Source: Paracoccaceae bacterium
Lineage (GTDB): Bacteria; Pseudomonadota; Alphaproteobacteria; Rhodobacterales; Rhodobacteraceae
DNA: 8,598 bases
Direction: 5' to 3'
Assembly: GCA_030625695.1 (NCBI GenBank)
Contig: DAOUQK010000139.1
Location: forward strand, 1 to 8,598
Under the pieces are notes generated by a model. The model had not been told where the DNA came from. It ran no database searches and was given only the letters and a program-made list of their open reading frames with translations. A program made the position numbers and the translations under genes. Numbering within the stretch: position 1 is the first letter of the stretch; each line of letters begins with the position of its first letter. Below are positions 1-5,818 of this stretch, in pieces.

Positions 1-192
1 GACGCCCACATAACAGAGCAGGTGCTCGACAAATACCCGAACCAGCGCCCCATTTGCATAAGGGTATCGTACATCATTGTATTTCTTAAAAACCAAGTGA
101 CCGTCAGTCCTTCAAGGGTGAGGCCACGCGACAAGGAGTACCTGCGCCAGCACCTCGCCGACATGGCAGAGATTGAGATTGAGCTCAGGTGA
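1..192 (+). CDS. C-terminal part of an unrecognised ORF, possibly phage-derived (left-truncated)
   Basis: This reading frame is open from the first base to a TGA at 190-192, giving 63 residues with no start inside the window. The last third (EYLRQHLADMAEIEIELR) is charged and helix-like; the middle carries a short hydrophobic stretch (SYIIVFL). I do not recognise the family. The end overlaps the start of the terminase-like fragment at 173 by 20 bases, the tight packing typical of phage operons, and the position just before a terminase large subunit is where a small terminase subunit or a small head-operon gene usually sits. That role is inferred from position only. The left half may belong to another decayed piece, since the region is clearly rearranged. 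Confidence 0.3.
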   Translation, partial: DAHITEQVLDKYPNQRPICIRVSYIIVFLKNQVTVSPSRVRPRDKEYLRQHLADMAEIEIELR

Positions 193-487
193 TTTTGACG
201 GAGCTGACGAAATCCTGCGGTCGTGGCAGGCGGGTCTCGCACCAGACCCGGCACTAACGGTTTCTGAGTGGGCCGATCGGCACCGGATCTTGTCCTCTCG
301 CTCCGCATCAGAGGCCAAAGTCAGCGGCTCTTTCGCGGTGCCGCTAAAAGACGGTAGCATAAAAATTCGACTTCACAGGCGGGGGCTGGAAAGTATCCGA
401 GGTCAAAATACCGAGGTTTTGTTCAATGTCTATGTTACAAAACCTTATTGGAAAAAAAAGGGGCGGCGCACAGAATCCGGCCTTTAA
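173..487 (+). pseudogene. Remnant of phage terminase large subunit (GpA family), N-terminal fragment only
   Basis: Residues about 10-48 (GADEILRSWQAGLAPDPALT, then VSEWADRHRILSSRSASEA) match the conserved N-terminus of GpA-type terminase large subunits, the ATPase/nuclease that packages DNA into phage heads. In intact relatives this is followed by an R-T-x-x-TPY segment and roughly 600 more residues with Walker motifs. Here the similarity stops near base 316, and the frame runs on for 56 unrelated residues, ending in a basic tail with KKKGRR before a TAA at 485-487. The 104-codon product therefore lacks both ATPase and nuclease domains and cannot package DNA. The start used is a TTG at 173, overlapping the end of the preceding ORF; an upstream start is possible. 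The downstream bases are more A+T-rich than the host genes. I read it as a deletion scar of a prophage. Family assignment is by recognition of the motif, not by a search. Confidence 0.65.
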
Positions 488-554
488 AGTCGCACGCAAT
501 CTTGATTTGTCCGATTTGCCTGCATTGCTGAGAAGCGTTGGAAGTAATAGCTGA
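426..554 (+). CDS. Small unrecognised ORF (42 aa) at the end of the prophage remnant
   Basis: An ATG at 426 opens a 42-codon frame (MSMLQNLIGKKRGG..., ending LLRSVGSNS) closed by a TGA at 552-554. A GAGG sequence lies 9 bases before the ATG, a workable ribosome binding site, and the frame is open back to 363. The N-terminus is basic and the C-terminus leucine-rich; no family is recognised. It overlaps the tail of the terminase remnant in another frame. Its stop codon lies inside the left arm of the hairpin at 548-581, which would place the terminator directly at its end, mirroring betA on the other strand. It may be a small phage or host gene, the end of a broken gene, or chance. Confidence 0.22.
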   Translation: MSMLQNLIGKKRGGAQNPAFKVARNLDLSDLPALLRSVGSNS

Positions 555-581
555 CCGCGCCGGTTCGGGCGCGGTCAGCTA
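548..581. terminator. Perfect 14-bp hairpin, probable bidirectional terminator between prophage remnant and betA
   Basis: Bases 548-561 and 568-581 are exact reverse complements (14 bp, mostly G/C) around a 6-base loop GGTTCG. On the plus strand the stem is followed by ATCTTT; on the minus strand only a short A/T-rich run follows, so it is a strong stem with weak U-tracts. It lies exactly where betA (minus strand) and the small plus-strand ORF converge. The TAG stop of betA (579-581) forms the base of the right arm, and the TGA at 552-554 lies in the left arm. The structure is directly visible; its role as a terminator in both directions is inferred from position. Confidence 0.75.
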
Positions 582-2237
582 TCTTTGCGAAACTTTCCAA
601 TCCGGGTTTACCCAAGGCCGATCATTGGCGGACGGCAACGGATCAACCCCCAACAAATGGTCGGATATCTTTTCGCCGACCATAATCGACGGTGCGTTCA
701 GATTGCCGTTGGTGATGCGCGGGAAAATACTGCTGTCCGCCACGCGCAAGGCCTCAACCCCAATTACCCGACCCTGCGGGTCAACCACCGCACCGGGATC
801 ATCCCGCGCGCCCATCCGACAGGTGCCACAAGGGTGAAACGCACTCTCGGCGTGTTCGGCGATAAAACCATCAAGGTCATCGTCACTTTGCACTGCCACC
901 CCGGGCTGAATTTCGTAATCGGCATAAGGCGCAAACGCCTCTTGCTGAAAAATCTCACGGGTCAGCCGGATGCAGGTTCGGAAATCCTGCCAATCCTGCG
1001 GCCCGCTCATATAGTTAAACCGGATTATCGGCGCGGCCCCCGGATCAGCAGACCGCAATGTCACCGCCCCGCGACTGGTCGACCGCATCGGGCCTACGTG
1101 GGCCTGAAACCCATGGCCCTGGGCCGCAACTTTTCCATCATAACGCACGGCAATGGGTAGGAAATGATATTGAATATCGGGGTACGCCACCCCGACCCGG
1201 CTACGGGTAAACGCCGCGCTTTCAAACTGATTGGACGCGCCCAGCCCGGTCTTGGTGAATAACCACTGCGCACCGATCAAGGCTTTCGACACGATATTCC
1301 AATGCTTATAAAGCGTTATCGGCAATTTCGCCGCCATCTGAATATACAATTCCAGATGATCCTGAAGATTTGCCCCCACCCCGGGCCGATCCGCCACCAC
1401 GTCAATTCCGTGGCTTCTCAGTTCCGCACCCGGCCCGACCCCAGACAACATCAACAGCTTGGGAGAATTGATCGACGAAGCCGCCAAAACGACCTCGCGC
1501 CGCGCCCGGATCACCTGACGCGTGCCACCGCGTGCCACTTCAACCCCAACGGCGCGGCCCTCTTCCAGAACCACCCGCGTGACTAACCCATGCACCAGAT
1601 CGCAATTGTCCCGCTTTAACGCGGGGCGCAAATAGGCATTGGCCGCCGACCAGCGCCGCCCCTTCCAGACGGTCTGCTCCATCGGGCCAAAGCCCTCTTG
1701 CTGCCGTCCGTTGTAATCGCCCGTCACTGGGTACCCGGCCTGCTGACCGGCCTCGACAAAGGCGGCAAACAACGGGTTGTCCCGCGGCCCCCGTGTCACA
1801 TGTAATGGCCCATCCCTGCCGCGCCAGTCGGCCTCACCGCCCTGCCCGCCATCATGCCAGCATTCCATCCGCTTAAAGTAAGGCAGGACATCGCCGTAGC
1901 CCCAGCCATCGGCACCTACTTCGGCCCAATGGTCATAATCCATCGCATGACCGCGCACGTAAACCATGCCGTTAATCGACGACGACCCGCCAATCACCTT
2001 GCCCCGGGGACAGACCAGACGGCGATTGTTTAAATGCGGCTCAGGTTCCGAGCTATAACCCCAATCATACCGCGCCATATTCATCGGATAACTCAGCGCG
2101 GCTGGCATCTGAATGAACGGGCCGATATCGCTGCCGCCGTGTTCCACGACCAGAACCGAGGCCCCTGCCCCGCTCAACCGATACGCCAACGCGCATCCCG
2201 CCGACCCGGCACCAACTATGACAAAATCCGCTTCCAT
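579..2237 (-). CDS. betA: Choline dehydrogenase BetA (GMC oxidoreductase)
   Basis: FAD-dependent enzyme that oxidises choline to betaine aldehyde, the first step of glycine betaine (osmoprotectant) synthesis; family members are membrane-associated and feed electrons to the respiratory chain. The 552 residues match the usual BetA length (about 550). The N-terminus carries the dinucleotide-binding GAGSAG at 9-14. The first GMC signature (RGKVIGGSSSINGMVYVRG) spans 78-96 and the second (SSINSPKLLMLSGVGP) about 254-269. The BetA-typical segment DIQYHFLPIAVRYDG is at 354-368. The catalytic-histidine motif HPCGTCRMG is at 468-476, followed by ITNGNLNAPSIMVGE near 508-522 with the conserved asparagine region. 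The ATG at 2237 is preceded by a modest GGGTAGG; upstream in-frame codons are cut by a TAG at 2240-2242. It lies 136 bases after betI on the same strand, and no betB is present. The short C-terminal extension ending DWKVSQR runs into the terminator hairpin. Other GMC alcohol dehydrogenases are an alternative, but BetI next door supports BetA. Confidence 0.93.
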   Translation of the reverse strand: MEADFVIVGAGSAGCALAYRLSGAGASVLVVEHGGSDIGPFIQMPAALSYPMNMARYDWGYSSEPEPHLNNRRLVCPRGKVIGGSSSINGMVYVRGHAMDYDHWAEVGADGWGYGDVLPYFKRMECWHDGGQGGEADWRGRDGPLHVTRGPRDNPLFAAFVEAGQQAGYPVTGDYNGRQQEGFGPMEQTVWKGRRWSAANAYLRPALKRDNCDLVHGLVTRVVLEEGRAVGVEVARGGTRQVIRARREVVLAASSINSPKLLMLSGVGPGAELRSHGIDVVADRPGVGANLQDHLELYIQMAAKLPITLYKHWNIVSKALIGAQWLFTKTGLGASNQFESAAFTRSRVGVAYPDIQYHFLPIAVRYDGKVAAQGHGFQAHVGPMRSTSRGAVTLRSADPGAAPIIRFNYMSGPQDWQDFRTCIRLTREIFQQEAFAPYADYEIQPGVAVQSDDDLDGFIAEHAESAFHPCGTCRMGARDDPGAVVDPQGRVIGVEALRVADSSIFPRITNGNLNAPSIMVGEKISDHLLGVDPLPSANDRPWVNPDWKVSQR

Positions 2238-2373
2238 GCCTACCCGCTCACCACAATGGACACCGCCCAGGCTCCAACCGTCACCTTGCGCCCAACCAAA
2301 ATAGGTGCGCGGAAGCGCTCATTTGGATTACCTCTCACAGAGAATCACGCACAGAGAATCACGGTGAAAATCA
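2238..2373 (-). other. betI-betA gap with two overlapping mini-ORFs
   Basis: This 136-base gap is where betB would lie in a betIBA operon. On the minus strand it holds two short frames. One starts with ATG at 2322, has AGAGG 8 bases upstream, and reads MSASAHLFWLGAR then TGA (2281-2283). The other starts with GTG at 2338 and runs 32 codons (VRGNPNERFRAP then ILVGRKVTVGAWAVSIVVSG) to a TAG two bases before the betA ATG. Neither resembles a family I know. They could be a leader peptide, the remains of a deleted gene, or chance. No convincing terminator or separate betA promoter is visible, so betA is probably transcribed with betI. Confidence 0.3.
2336..2363. repeat. 14-bp perfect tandem duplication between betI and betA
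   Basis: The unit CACAGAGAATCACG occurs twice back to back (2336-2349 and 2350-2363) without a mismatch, starting 10 bases after the betI stop codon on the minus strand. It does not lie in a recognised gene. A slippage duplication or the footprint of a deletion or insertion event are the likely origins; a regulatory role cannot be seen. Confidence 0.8.
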
Positions 2374-2952
2374 TCAGCCGTCACGCAATAAACGCAGCAC
2401 GACCAACGCGCGCTCAGTTGCCACTTCACCCGCCTCCGGGTCATTCAAAGCCGCGCGCAGATACAGCCCGTCAATCAACGCCGACAACGTCGCCGCCGCC
2501 GCCTTTGGATCGGCAACAACCGGGCGCAAGGCGTGGCAAAGATTTGATCGCAACCGGCTTTGATACAGCCGCCACAACTGCAACGCTTGGGGGGTGGTCT
2601 GCGCCATTACGTAAAACGTCATCCAGGCCGAAATCGCCTGGGGCGAAAAACACGTTTGCGCGAAACACGCGCGAATAATCGCTTCGGCCCGCTTATCCGG
2701 CGCAGCACCGGGCTTCAAACGGGCCAATTCGGCCAAAACCTCAACCTTGAACTCACTCAGGATATGGCGCATCGCCGCCAGAAAAATCTGGTCTTTGCCG
2801 CCGAAATAATGATGCGCCAACGCACTCGACATGCCCGCCCGTTTGGCGATCTGCCCCACTGTGACCTGCAAGGACCCGACGTCGCCAACCTCGGCAATGG
2901 TCGCCTTGACCAAGGCCGCCCGCCGGATCGGTTCCATTCCCAGTTTAGGCAT
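2374..2952 (-). CDS. betI: BetI, TetR-family choline-sensing repressor of the bet genes
   Basis: TetR-type repressor that blocks transcription of choline-betaine genes until choline binds. The opening MPKLGMEPIRR is the hallmark N-terminus of BetI proteins. The helix-turn-helix covers about residues 28-50 (TVGQIAKRAGMSSALAHHYF), followed by GGKD and the ligand-binding helices, where an aromatic-rich segment AISAWMTFYVMAQ sits near 106-118. At 192 residues it is the normal BetI length. I start it at the ATG at 2952, not the in-frame TTG at 2958: AAGGAG lies 8 bases before the ATG but only 2 before the TTG, and MPKLG is the family start. It is the first bet gene, 136 bases ahead of betA, and a 14-bp palindrome 45 bases upstream is the probable operator for autoregulation. 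Confidence 0.93.
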   Translation of the reverse strand: MPKLGMEPIRRAALVKATIAEVGDVGSLQVTVGQIAKRAGMSSALAHHYFGGKDQIFLAAMRHILSEFKVEVLAELARLKPGAAPDKRAEAIIRACFAQTCFSPQAISAWMTFYVMAQTTPQALQLWRLYQSRLRSNLCHALRPVVADPKAAAATLSALIDGLYLRAALNDPEAGEVATERALVVLRLLRDG

Positions 2953-2980
2953 TCTCAATGCTCCTTAAACGCTGCCTGCA

Positions 2981-3009
2981 ACGCTAGGGAGTTTTTATTG
3001 ACCGGTCAA
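2981..3009 (-). promoter_or_regulatory. Candidate sigma70-type promoter of betI
   Basis: On the minus strand TTGACC (3009-3004) is followed after 17 bases by TAGCGT (2986-2981), placing the transcript start about 20 bases before the betI ATG. An alternative pair with the same spacing is TTGTTT (3020-3015) and TAAAAA (2997-2992). In either case the palindrome at 2997-3010 overlaps a promoter element, which fits repression by BetI. The hexamers are imperfect, so the exact pair is uncertain. Confidence 0.4.
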
Positions 3010-3010
3010 T
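2997..3010. promoter_or_regulatory. 14-bp perfect palindrome, candidate BetI operator
   Basis: ATTGACCGGTCAAT reads the same on both strands, and a further CAAT repeat follows on the right (to 3014). It lies in the 76-base space between the DUF1036 gene and betI, over the probable betI promoter. BetI sites described in other proteobacteria are A/T-flanked palindromes built from TTGA/TCAA arms, which this resembles. The palindrome is seen directly; BetI binding is inferred from the position and the arms. Confidence 0.6.
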
Positions 3011-3028
3011 CAATAAACAATGAGTGCT

Positions 3029-4063
3029 CTACTCCAACTTGCGAAAGACATGGAAACTGAAGCGCGGCAGATACATCCAGGTCATCTCCCAATCCGATTG
3101 TTCCTCGATCGAATAACAGAAGGTTTCACCGCTGGATTCATCCCGGACCGTCAGAATATCATGGTCCTCATAGTTTTCGCAGCTTTGGCCAAAGCTAAGA
3201 TAATCGACCCCCGAATAGTTGCCGTCATAGGTATTGGTCCGCTCGGCCCCCAGCACGGTGAACATCGAGGCCGGATCGTCCTGCGAATACCATTTCCCCT
3301 GCATCCGACCCAAAGCCGAATCCCAACTGTTCCAGGCTCGTGGCTGAACCTGTCGCATCACCAGATCGGCAGTCCGGTCATAAACTGTTTCCAGATCGCC
3401 CTGTAACTCGATCGGTGTACCTGGCAGATACCCTCTCAGGCGGCGCATCGCTTCGTCCGGGGTGCGTCCGTCATCATAGACAAAGAATTTATAGCCATTG
3501 TCATGAAAGGTGCAAAACGGGGCTTTGGTTTCAAATTTGCAGGACTGAAATATCGCTGTCCCCGATGAATAAGGTTCGCCCCAGGTGCCCGGTTCAGAGG
3601 ATGCAGAGGGGGCCGGTGTGGGCGCCGGTGCAGGTGTCTGAGCAGGCGCGTTTCGGGTGGAATACCCGGCCAGATACTGAGTGAATGACTTGGCCGTTTT
3701 ACCGGTGTCTATCTTGCTGAAATATCCTTTATCATAGCCACGTTCAGTGCAATTTTCGTCGCCAATAATGGTAAAGACCTCGGACGCGGTGCAAAAGGCG
3801 ATGTTTTCATCGGTAAAATTCCAGCCGCTGGATTTGGCCAGAAAGTAGTAAAATCGTTGTTTCAGGTCACCGCCGACCAGCGTCTTGCAATCGTTGGCAT
3901 CAATGTTCCACCAGCCTTCTGACACCCAATCATCACCAGACTTATAGCCGATTGCCACGGTTTGTCTGACCTGTGTGTTGTTACAGATTTCCAAACCGGC
4001 CCGGGCGGTTCCCGGAACCAGACTCACCAACGCAAGTACCGCAGCAATTCCAAATGATTTCAC
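3029..4063 (-). CDS. Secreted DUF1036 protein with a second, unassigned C-terminal domain
   Basis: The 344-residue product begins with a signal peptide (hydrophobic IAAVLALVSLVPGTARA, likely cut near residue 22), so it should be periplasmic or exported. Residues about 23-131 form a DUF1036 domain: LEICNNT, the WVSEGWWNI segment, FYYFLAK, FCT and the terminal Tyr/Phe-rich part, with cysteines at 27, 59, 91 and 105. A Pro/Ala linker (about 139-152) leads to a second domain (about 170-344) rich in aromatics, with cysteines at 175, 184, 295 and 316 that could pair as disulfides in the periplasm. DUF1036 function is not established. The start is a GTG at 4063 with AAGGGG 6 bases upstream; a small palindrome CTGACCGTCAG at 4081-4091 lies just before it. 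It follows the EamA gene by 70 bases and precedes betI by 76; a functional link to either is not evident. Confidence 0.85.
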   Translation of the reverse strand: MKSFGIAAVLALVSLVPGTARAGLEICNNTQVRQTVAIGYKSGDDWVSEGWWNIDANDCKTLVGGDLKQRFYYFLAKSSGWNFTDENIAFCTASEVFTIIGDENCTERGYDKGYFSKIDTGKTAKSFTQYLAGYSTRNAPAQTPAPAPTPAPSASSEPGTWGEPYSSGTAIFQSCKFETKAPFCTFHDNGYKFFVYDDGRTPDEAMRRLRGYLPGTPIELQGDLETVYDRTADLVMRQVQPRAWNSWDSALGRMQGKWYSQDDPASMFTVLGAERTNTYDGNYSGVDYLSFGQSCENYEDHDILTVRDESSGETFCYSIEEQSDWEMTWMYLPRFSFHVFRKLE

Positions 4064-4133
4064 GCTTTCCCCTTTTCGAACTGACCGTCAGCCTAGATCA
4101 GCGACCGTAAGGTTGGCAAGATATTTGGCGATG

Positions 4134-5066
4134 TCAGAACTTGGTGGCCGGGCTTGGTGGCGCCACGATACGTCGTTTCAAAACCACCTCGCGCCAGGTA
4201 ATGAAACTGATCGCTGCCAGAATGAAACAGCCGCCCGTCACCACCCAGATATCCAGCCCTTCGTCAAACACCAGAACCCCCAGTGCCGTGGCCCAGATCA
4301 GCTGCAAAAACGTGATCGGCTGAGTGACCGCAATCGGGGCCGCACGCAAGGCCAGTGTCATGGTGTAATGGCCAAAAGTGGCAAAGGCGGCGACCCCACA
4401 AAGGATCACCAGTTCATACATCGTCGGCGTCACCCAATCGGCGGCGGCAAATGGCGCCAGCGTGATGGTGACCACCAATGACAACATGCCGACAACCACG
4501 CCGGGATTAATCTCATCCGCGGTGATCTTGGCGAGGATATACGACCCACCAAAGACCACCGCCGCCAGTAACATCGCCAGATGCCCCGGATTCACCTCGC
4601 GAAAGCCGGGGCGCAGGATGATCAGCGTGCCCAGCAACGCGACCAGAATGGCCGCAATACGCCGCATCGCCAGCTTTTCACCCAGAAATATTGCCGCAAG
4701 GATCGTCACATAGACCGGCGAGAGGTAATTCATCGCTGTCACTTCGGCCAGTGGGATGCGGGTCATGGCAAAGAACCACAGGATCACCCCCATCGCATGC
4801 ATGGTGCCGCGTGCGCCGAACAGGGTCCATTGCCGCCGTGTTAGTTTCGTGTCCCGCATCACCCGCCACACCATCGGGGCCAGCATGGCCGAGCCAATCA
4901 CATAGCGCAGAAACGCAGATTCGGCCGGCGGCACGCCGACACCCATGAATTTGACAAGTGCGGTTACGGCAACAAAACACAGGCCCGTCACCAGCATCCA
5001 CAGGATGCCCACCATGGGGCGATTGGCACCCGAACTGGGTATGGGCTTGGTCATGGTATCGGTCAT
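4134..5066 (-). CDS. EamA/DMT-family inner-membrane exporter
   Basis: A 310-residue membrane protein with about ten hydrophobic segments arranged as two EamA repeats, the architecture of the drug/metabolite transporter superfamily. Typical marks are ESAFLRYVIGSAML (about 49-62), the EVTAMNYLSPVYVTILAAIFLGEKL region (108-132) with IAAILVALLGTLIILRPG after it (137-154), and the second repeat ALRAAPIAVTQPITFLQLIW (239-258) with LVFDE (265-269). Members export amino acids or other small metabolites; the substrate cannot be read from the sequence. I start at the ATG at 5066, giving MTDTMTKPIP. A longer frame begins at 5141, and a GTG at 5111 overlaps the lysE stop as GTGA, either of which would imply translational coupling. 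None of these has a strong ribosome binding site. It lies 41 bases behind lysE on the same strand, so the two are probably co-transcribed and under the divergent ArgP-like regulator. Confidence 0.88.
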   Translation of the reverse strand: MTDTMTKPIPSSGANRPMVGILWMLVTGLCFVAVTALVKFMGVGVPPAESAFLRYVIGSAMLAPMVWRVMRDTKLTRRQWTLFGARGTMHAMGVILWFFAMTRIPLAEVTAMNYLSPVYVTILAAIFLGEKLAMRRIAAILVALLGTLIILRPGFREVNPGHLAMLLAAVVFGGSYILAKITADEINPGVVVGMLSLVVTITLAPFAAADWVTPTMYELVILCGVAAFATFGHYTMTLALRAAPIAVTQPITFLQLIWATALGVLVFDEGLDIWVVTGGCFILAAISFITWREVVLKRRIVAPPSPATKF

Positions 5067-5107
5067 GGGCTTGGTTGAATACCCATTCGCCCGCAGGCAC
5101 AACCCCT

Positions 5108-5731
5108 TCACATGGCAATTAATCGCCAGGCAATCATCCACATGACCAATGCGATGGTCAAATCCAGTGCCGCCCAGGCGCGCGGATGGGCAAAAACCGG
5201 CTGCAAAACCTGCGCGCCGTACCCCAACCCAAAGAAGAAAACAAAGCTGGCGGTGACGGCCCCGGCTCCAAACAACCAGCGGCTGTCATACTGCGCCGAT
5301 ATCGACCCGATCAGCACCACCGTATCCAAATAGACATGCGGGTTAAGCCAGGTCAGCGCCAGCACCACCGCCAGTGTTGCCCCCAGTGTCGCCCCCTGTG
5401 TCGCCCCCGGCCCGGTCTTGCCGGTATCCGCCGCCTCCAGGGCCGATGTCCCGCACCAGGCCGACCGCAGGGCCAGTGCGCCATAGATCAGCAAAAACCC
5501 CGCGCCGCCAAAACGCATCACCGTTTCGAACATCGGATAAATCCGCGCCAAAGTGCCGAACCCGGCCACTCCGGCGATAATCAGCACCGCGTCGGACACG
5601 GCACAGATCAGGCATACGGCCAGCAAATGCTCTCCCCGCAGACCCTGGCGCAGCACAAACGCATTCTGCGCGCCAATCGCGAGGATCAAACTGAACCCAA
5701 GGCCAAAGCCGGGCAGAAACGTCGAAATCAT
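5108..5731 (-). CDS. lysE: LysE/ArgO-family basic amino acid exporter
   Basis: A 207-residue inner-membrane protein of about six hydrophobic segments that exports lysine and/or arginine (or their analogues) by proton-coupled antiport in characterised relatives. The family signature LILAIGAQNAFVLRQGLRGE is at residues 15-34 and the second block LTWLNPHVYLDTVVLIGS at 126-143. Length fits ArgO (about 211). The ATG at 5731 is chosen because AAGGAA lies 6 bases upstream and the family motif follows directly; an in-frame ATG at 5815 would add 28 residues lacking family character. The central loop (about 107-119) is a Gly-Ala-Thr repeat encoded by three 12-base units. It is divergent from the ArgP-like gene across 87 bases, the classic arrangement for this exporter/sensor pair, and is followed by the EamA exporter. 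Confidence 0.93.
   Translation of the reverse strand: MISTFLPGFGLGFSLILAIGAQNAFVLRQGLRGEHLLAVCLICAVSDAVLIIAGVAGFGTLARIYPMFETVMRFGGAGFLLIYGALALRSAWCGTSALEAADTGKTGPGATQGATLGATLAVVLALTWLNPHVYLDTVVLIGSISAQYDSRWLFGAGAVTASFVFFFGLGYGAQVLQPVFAHPRAWAALDLTIALVMWMIAWRLIAM
5373..5408. repeat. Three imperfect 12-bp tandem repeats inside lysE
   Basis: AGTGTTGCCCCC, AGTGTCGCCCCC and TGTGTCGCCCCC lie end to end. On the minus strand they encode the Gly-Ala-Thr-x loop (GATQGATLGATL) in the hydrophilic stretch between the two halves of LysE. Because the unit is a multiple of three, changes in copy number would keep the frame. Confidence 0.8.
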
Positions 5732-5755
5732 TGGTAATTCCTTTGCTATCTGAAT

Positions 5756-5784
5756 TTGACTAGTGCGGCATCCCGGCGTAATCC
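5756..5784 (+). promoter_or_regulatory. Candidate promoter of the argP-like regulator
   Basis: TTGACT (5756-5761) and TAATCC (5779-5784) are separated by 17 bases, a good sigma70-type arrangement. The transcript would start near 5791, about 28 bases before the ATG at 5819, inside the inverted repeat described next. That position would let the regulator repress its own gene. Confidence 0.5.
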
Positions 5785-5785
5785 A

Positions 5786-5801
5786 GTTAATTATGATTAA
5801 C
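5786..5801. promoter_or_regulatory. Inverted repeat in the argP-lysE divergent region, candidate LysR-type binding site
   Basis: GTTAAT (5786-5791) and ATTAAC (5796-5801) are exact inverted repeats around 4 bases, in the A/T-rich part of the 87-base divergent spacer (5732-5818). The dyad contains the T-N11-A spacing usual for LysR-type sites. It lies 55 to 70 bases upstream of the lysE ATG, where an activator of lysE would bind, and over the expected start of the regulator transcript. The dyad is seen; the binding role is inferred. Confidence 0.5.
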
Positions 5802-5818
5802 CCAAGTAAGCACATCTA

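Noticed and set aside
585..1160. A 191-codon plus-strand frame opposite betA
   Set aside because: It is antisense to a strongly conserved enzyme, has Arg/Pro-rich composition typical of a high-GC shadow frame, and has no family motif.
2034..2678. A 214-codon plus-strand frame spanning betA, the gap and betI
   Set aside because: It lies opposite two certain genes and its Thr/Pro/Arg-rich product is typical of an antisense shadow.
4081..4091. CTGACCGTCAG palindrome upstream of the DUF1036 gene as an operator
   Set aside because: Only 5-bp arms, no second copy at a related gene in the window, and no regulator to link it with; noted in the gene entry only.
5186..5737. A 183-codon plus-strand frame opposite lysE
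   Set aside because: Its Gln/Arg/Pro-rich product is antisense to the clear LysE reading frame.
5732..5815. Extending LysE to an upstream in-frame ATG at 5815
   Set aside because: The extra 28 residues lack family similarity, would cover the divergent regulatory region, and the ATG at 5731 has its own AAGGAA ribosome binding site.
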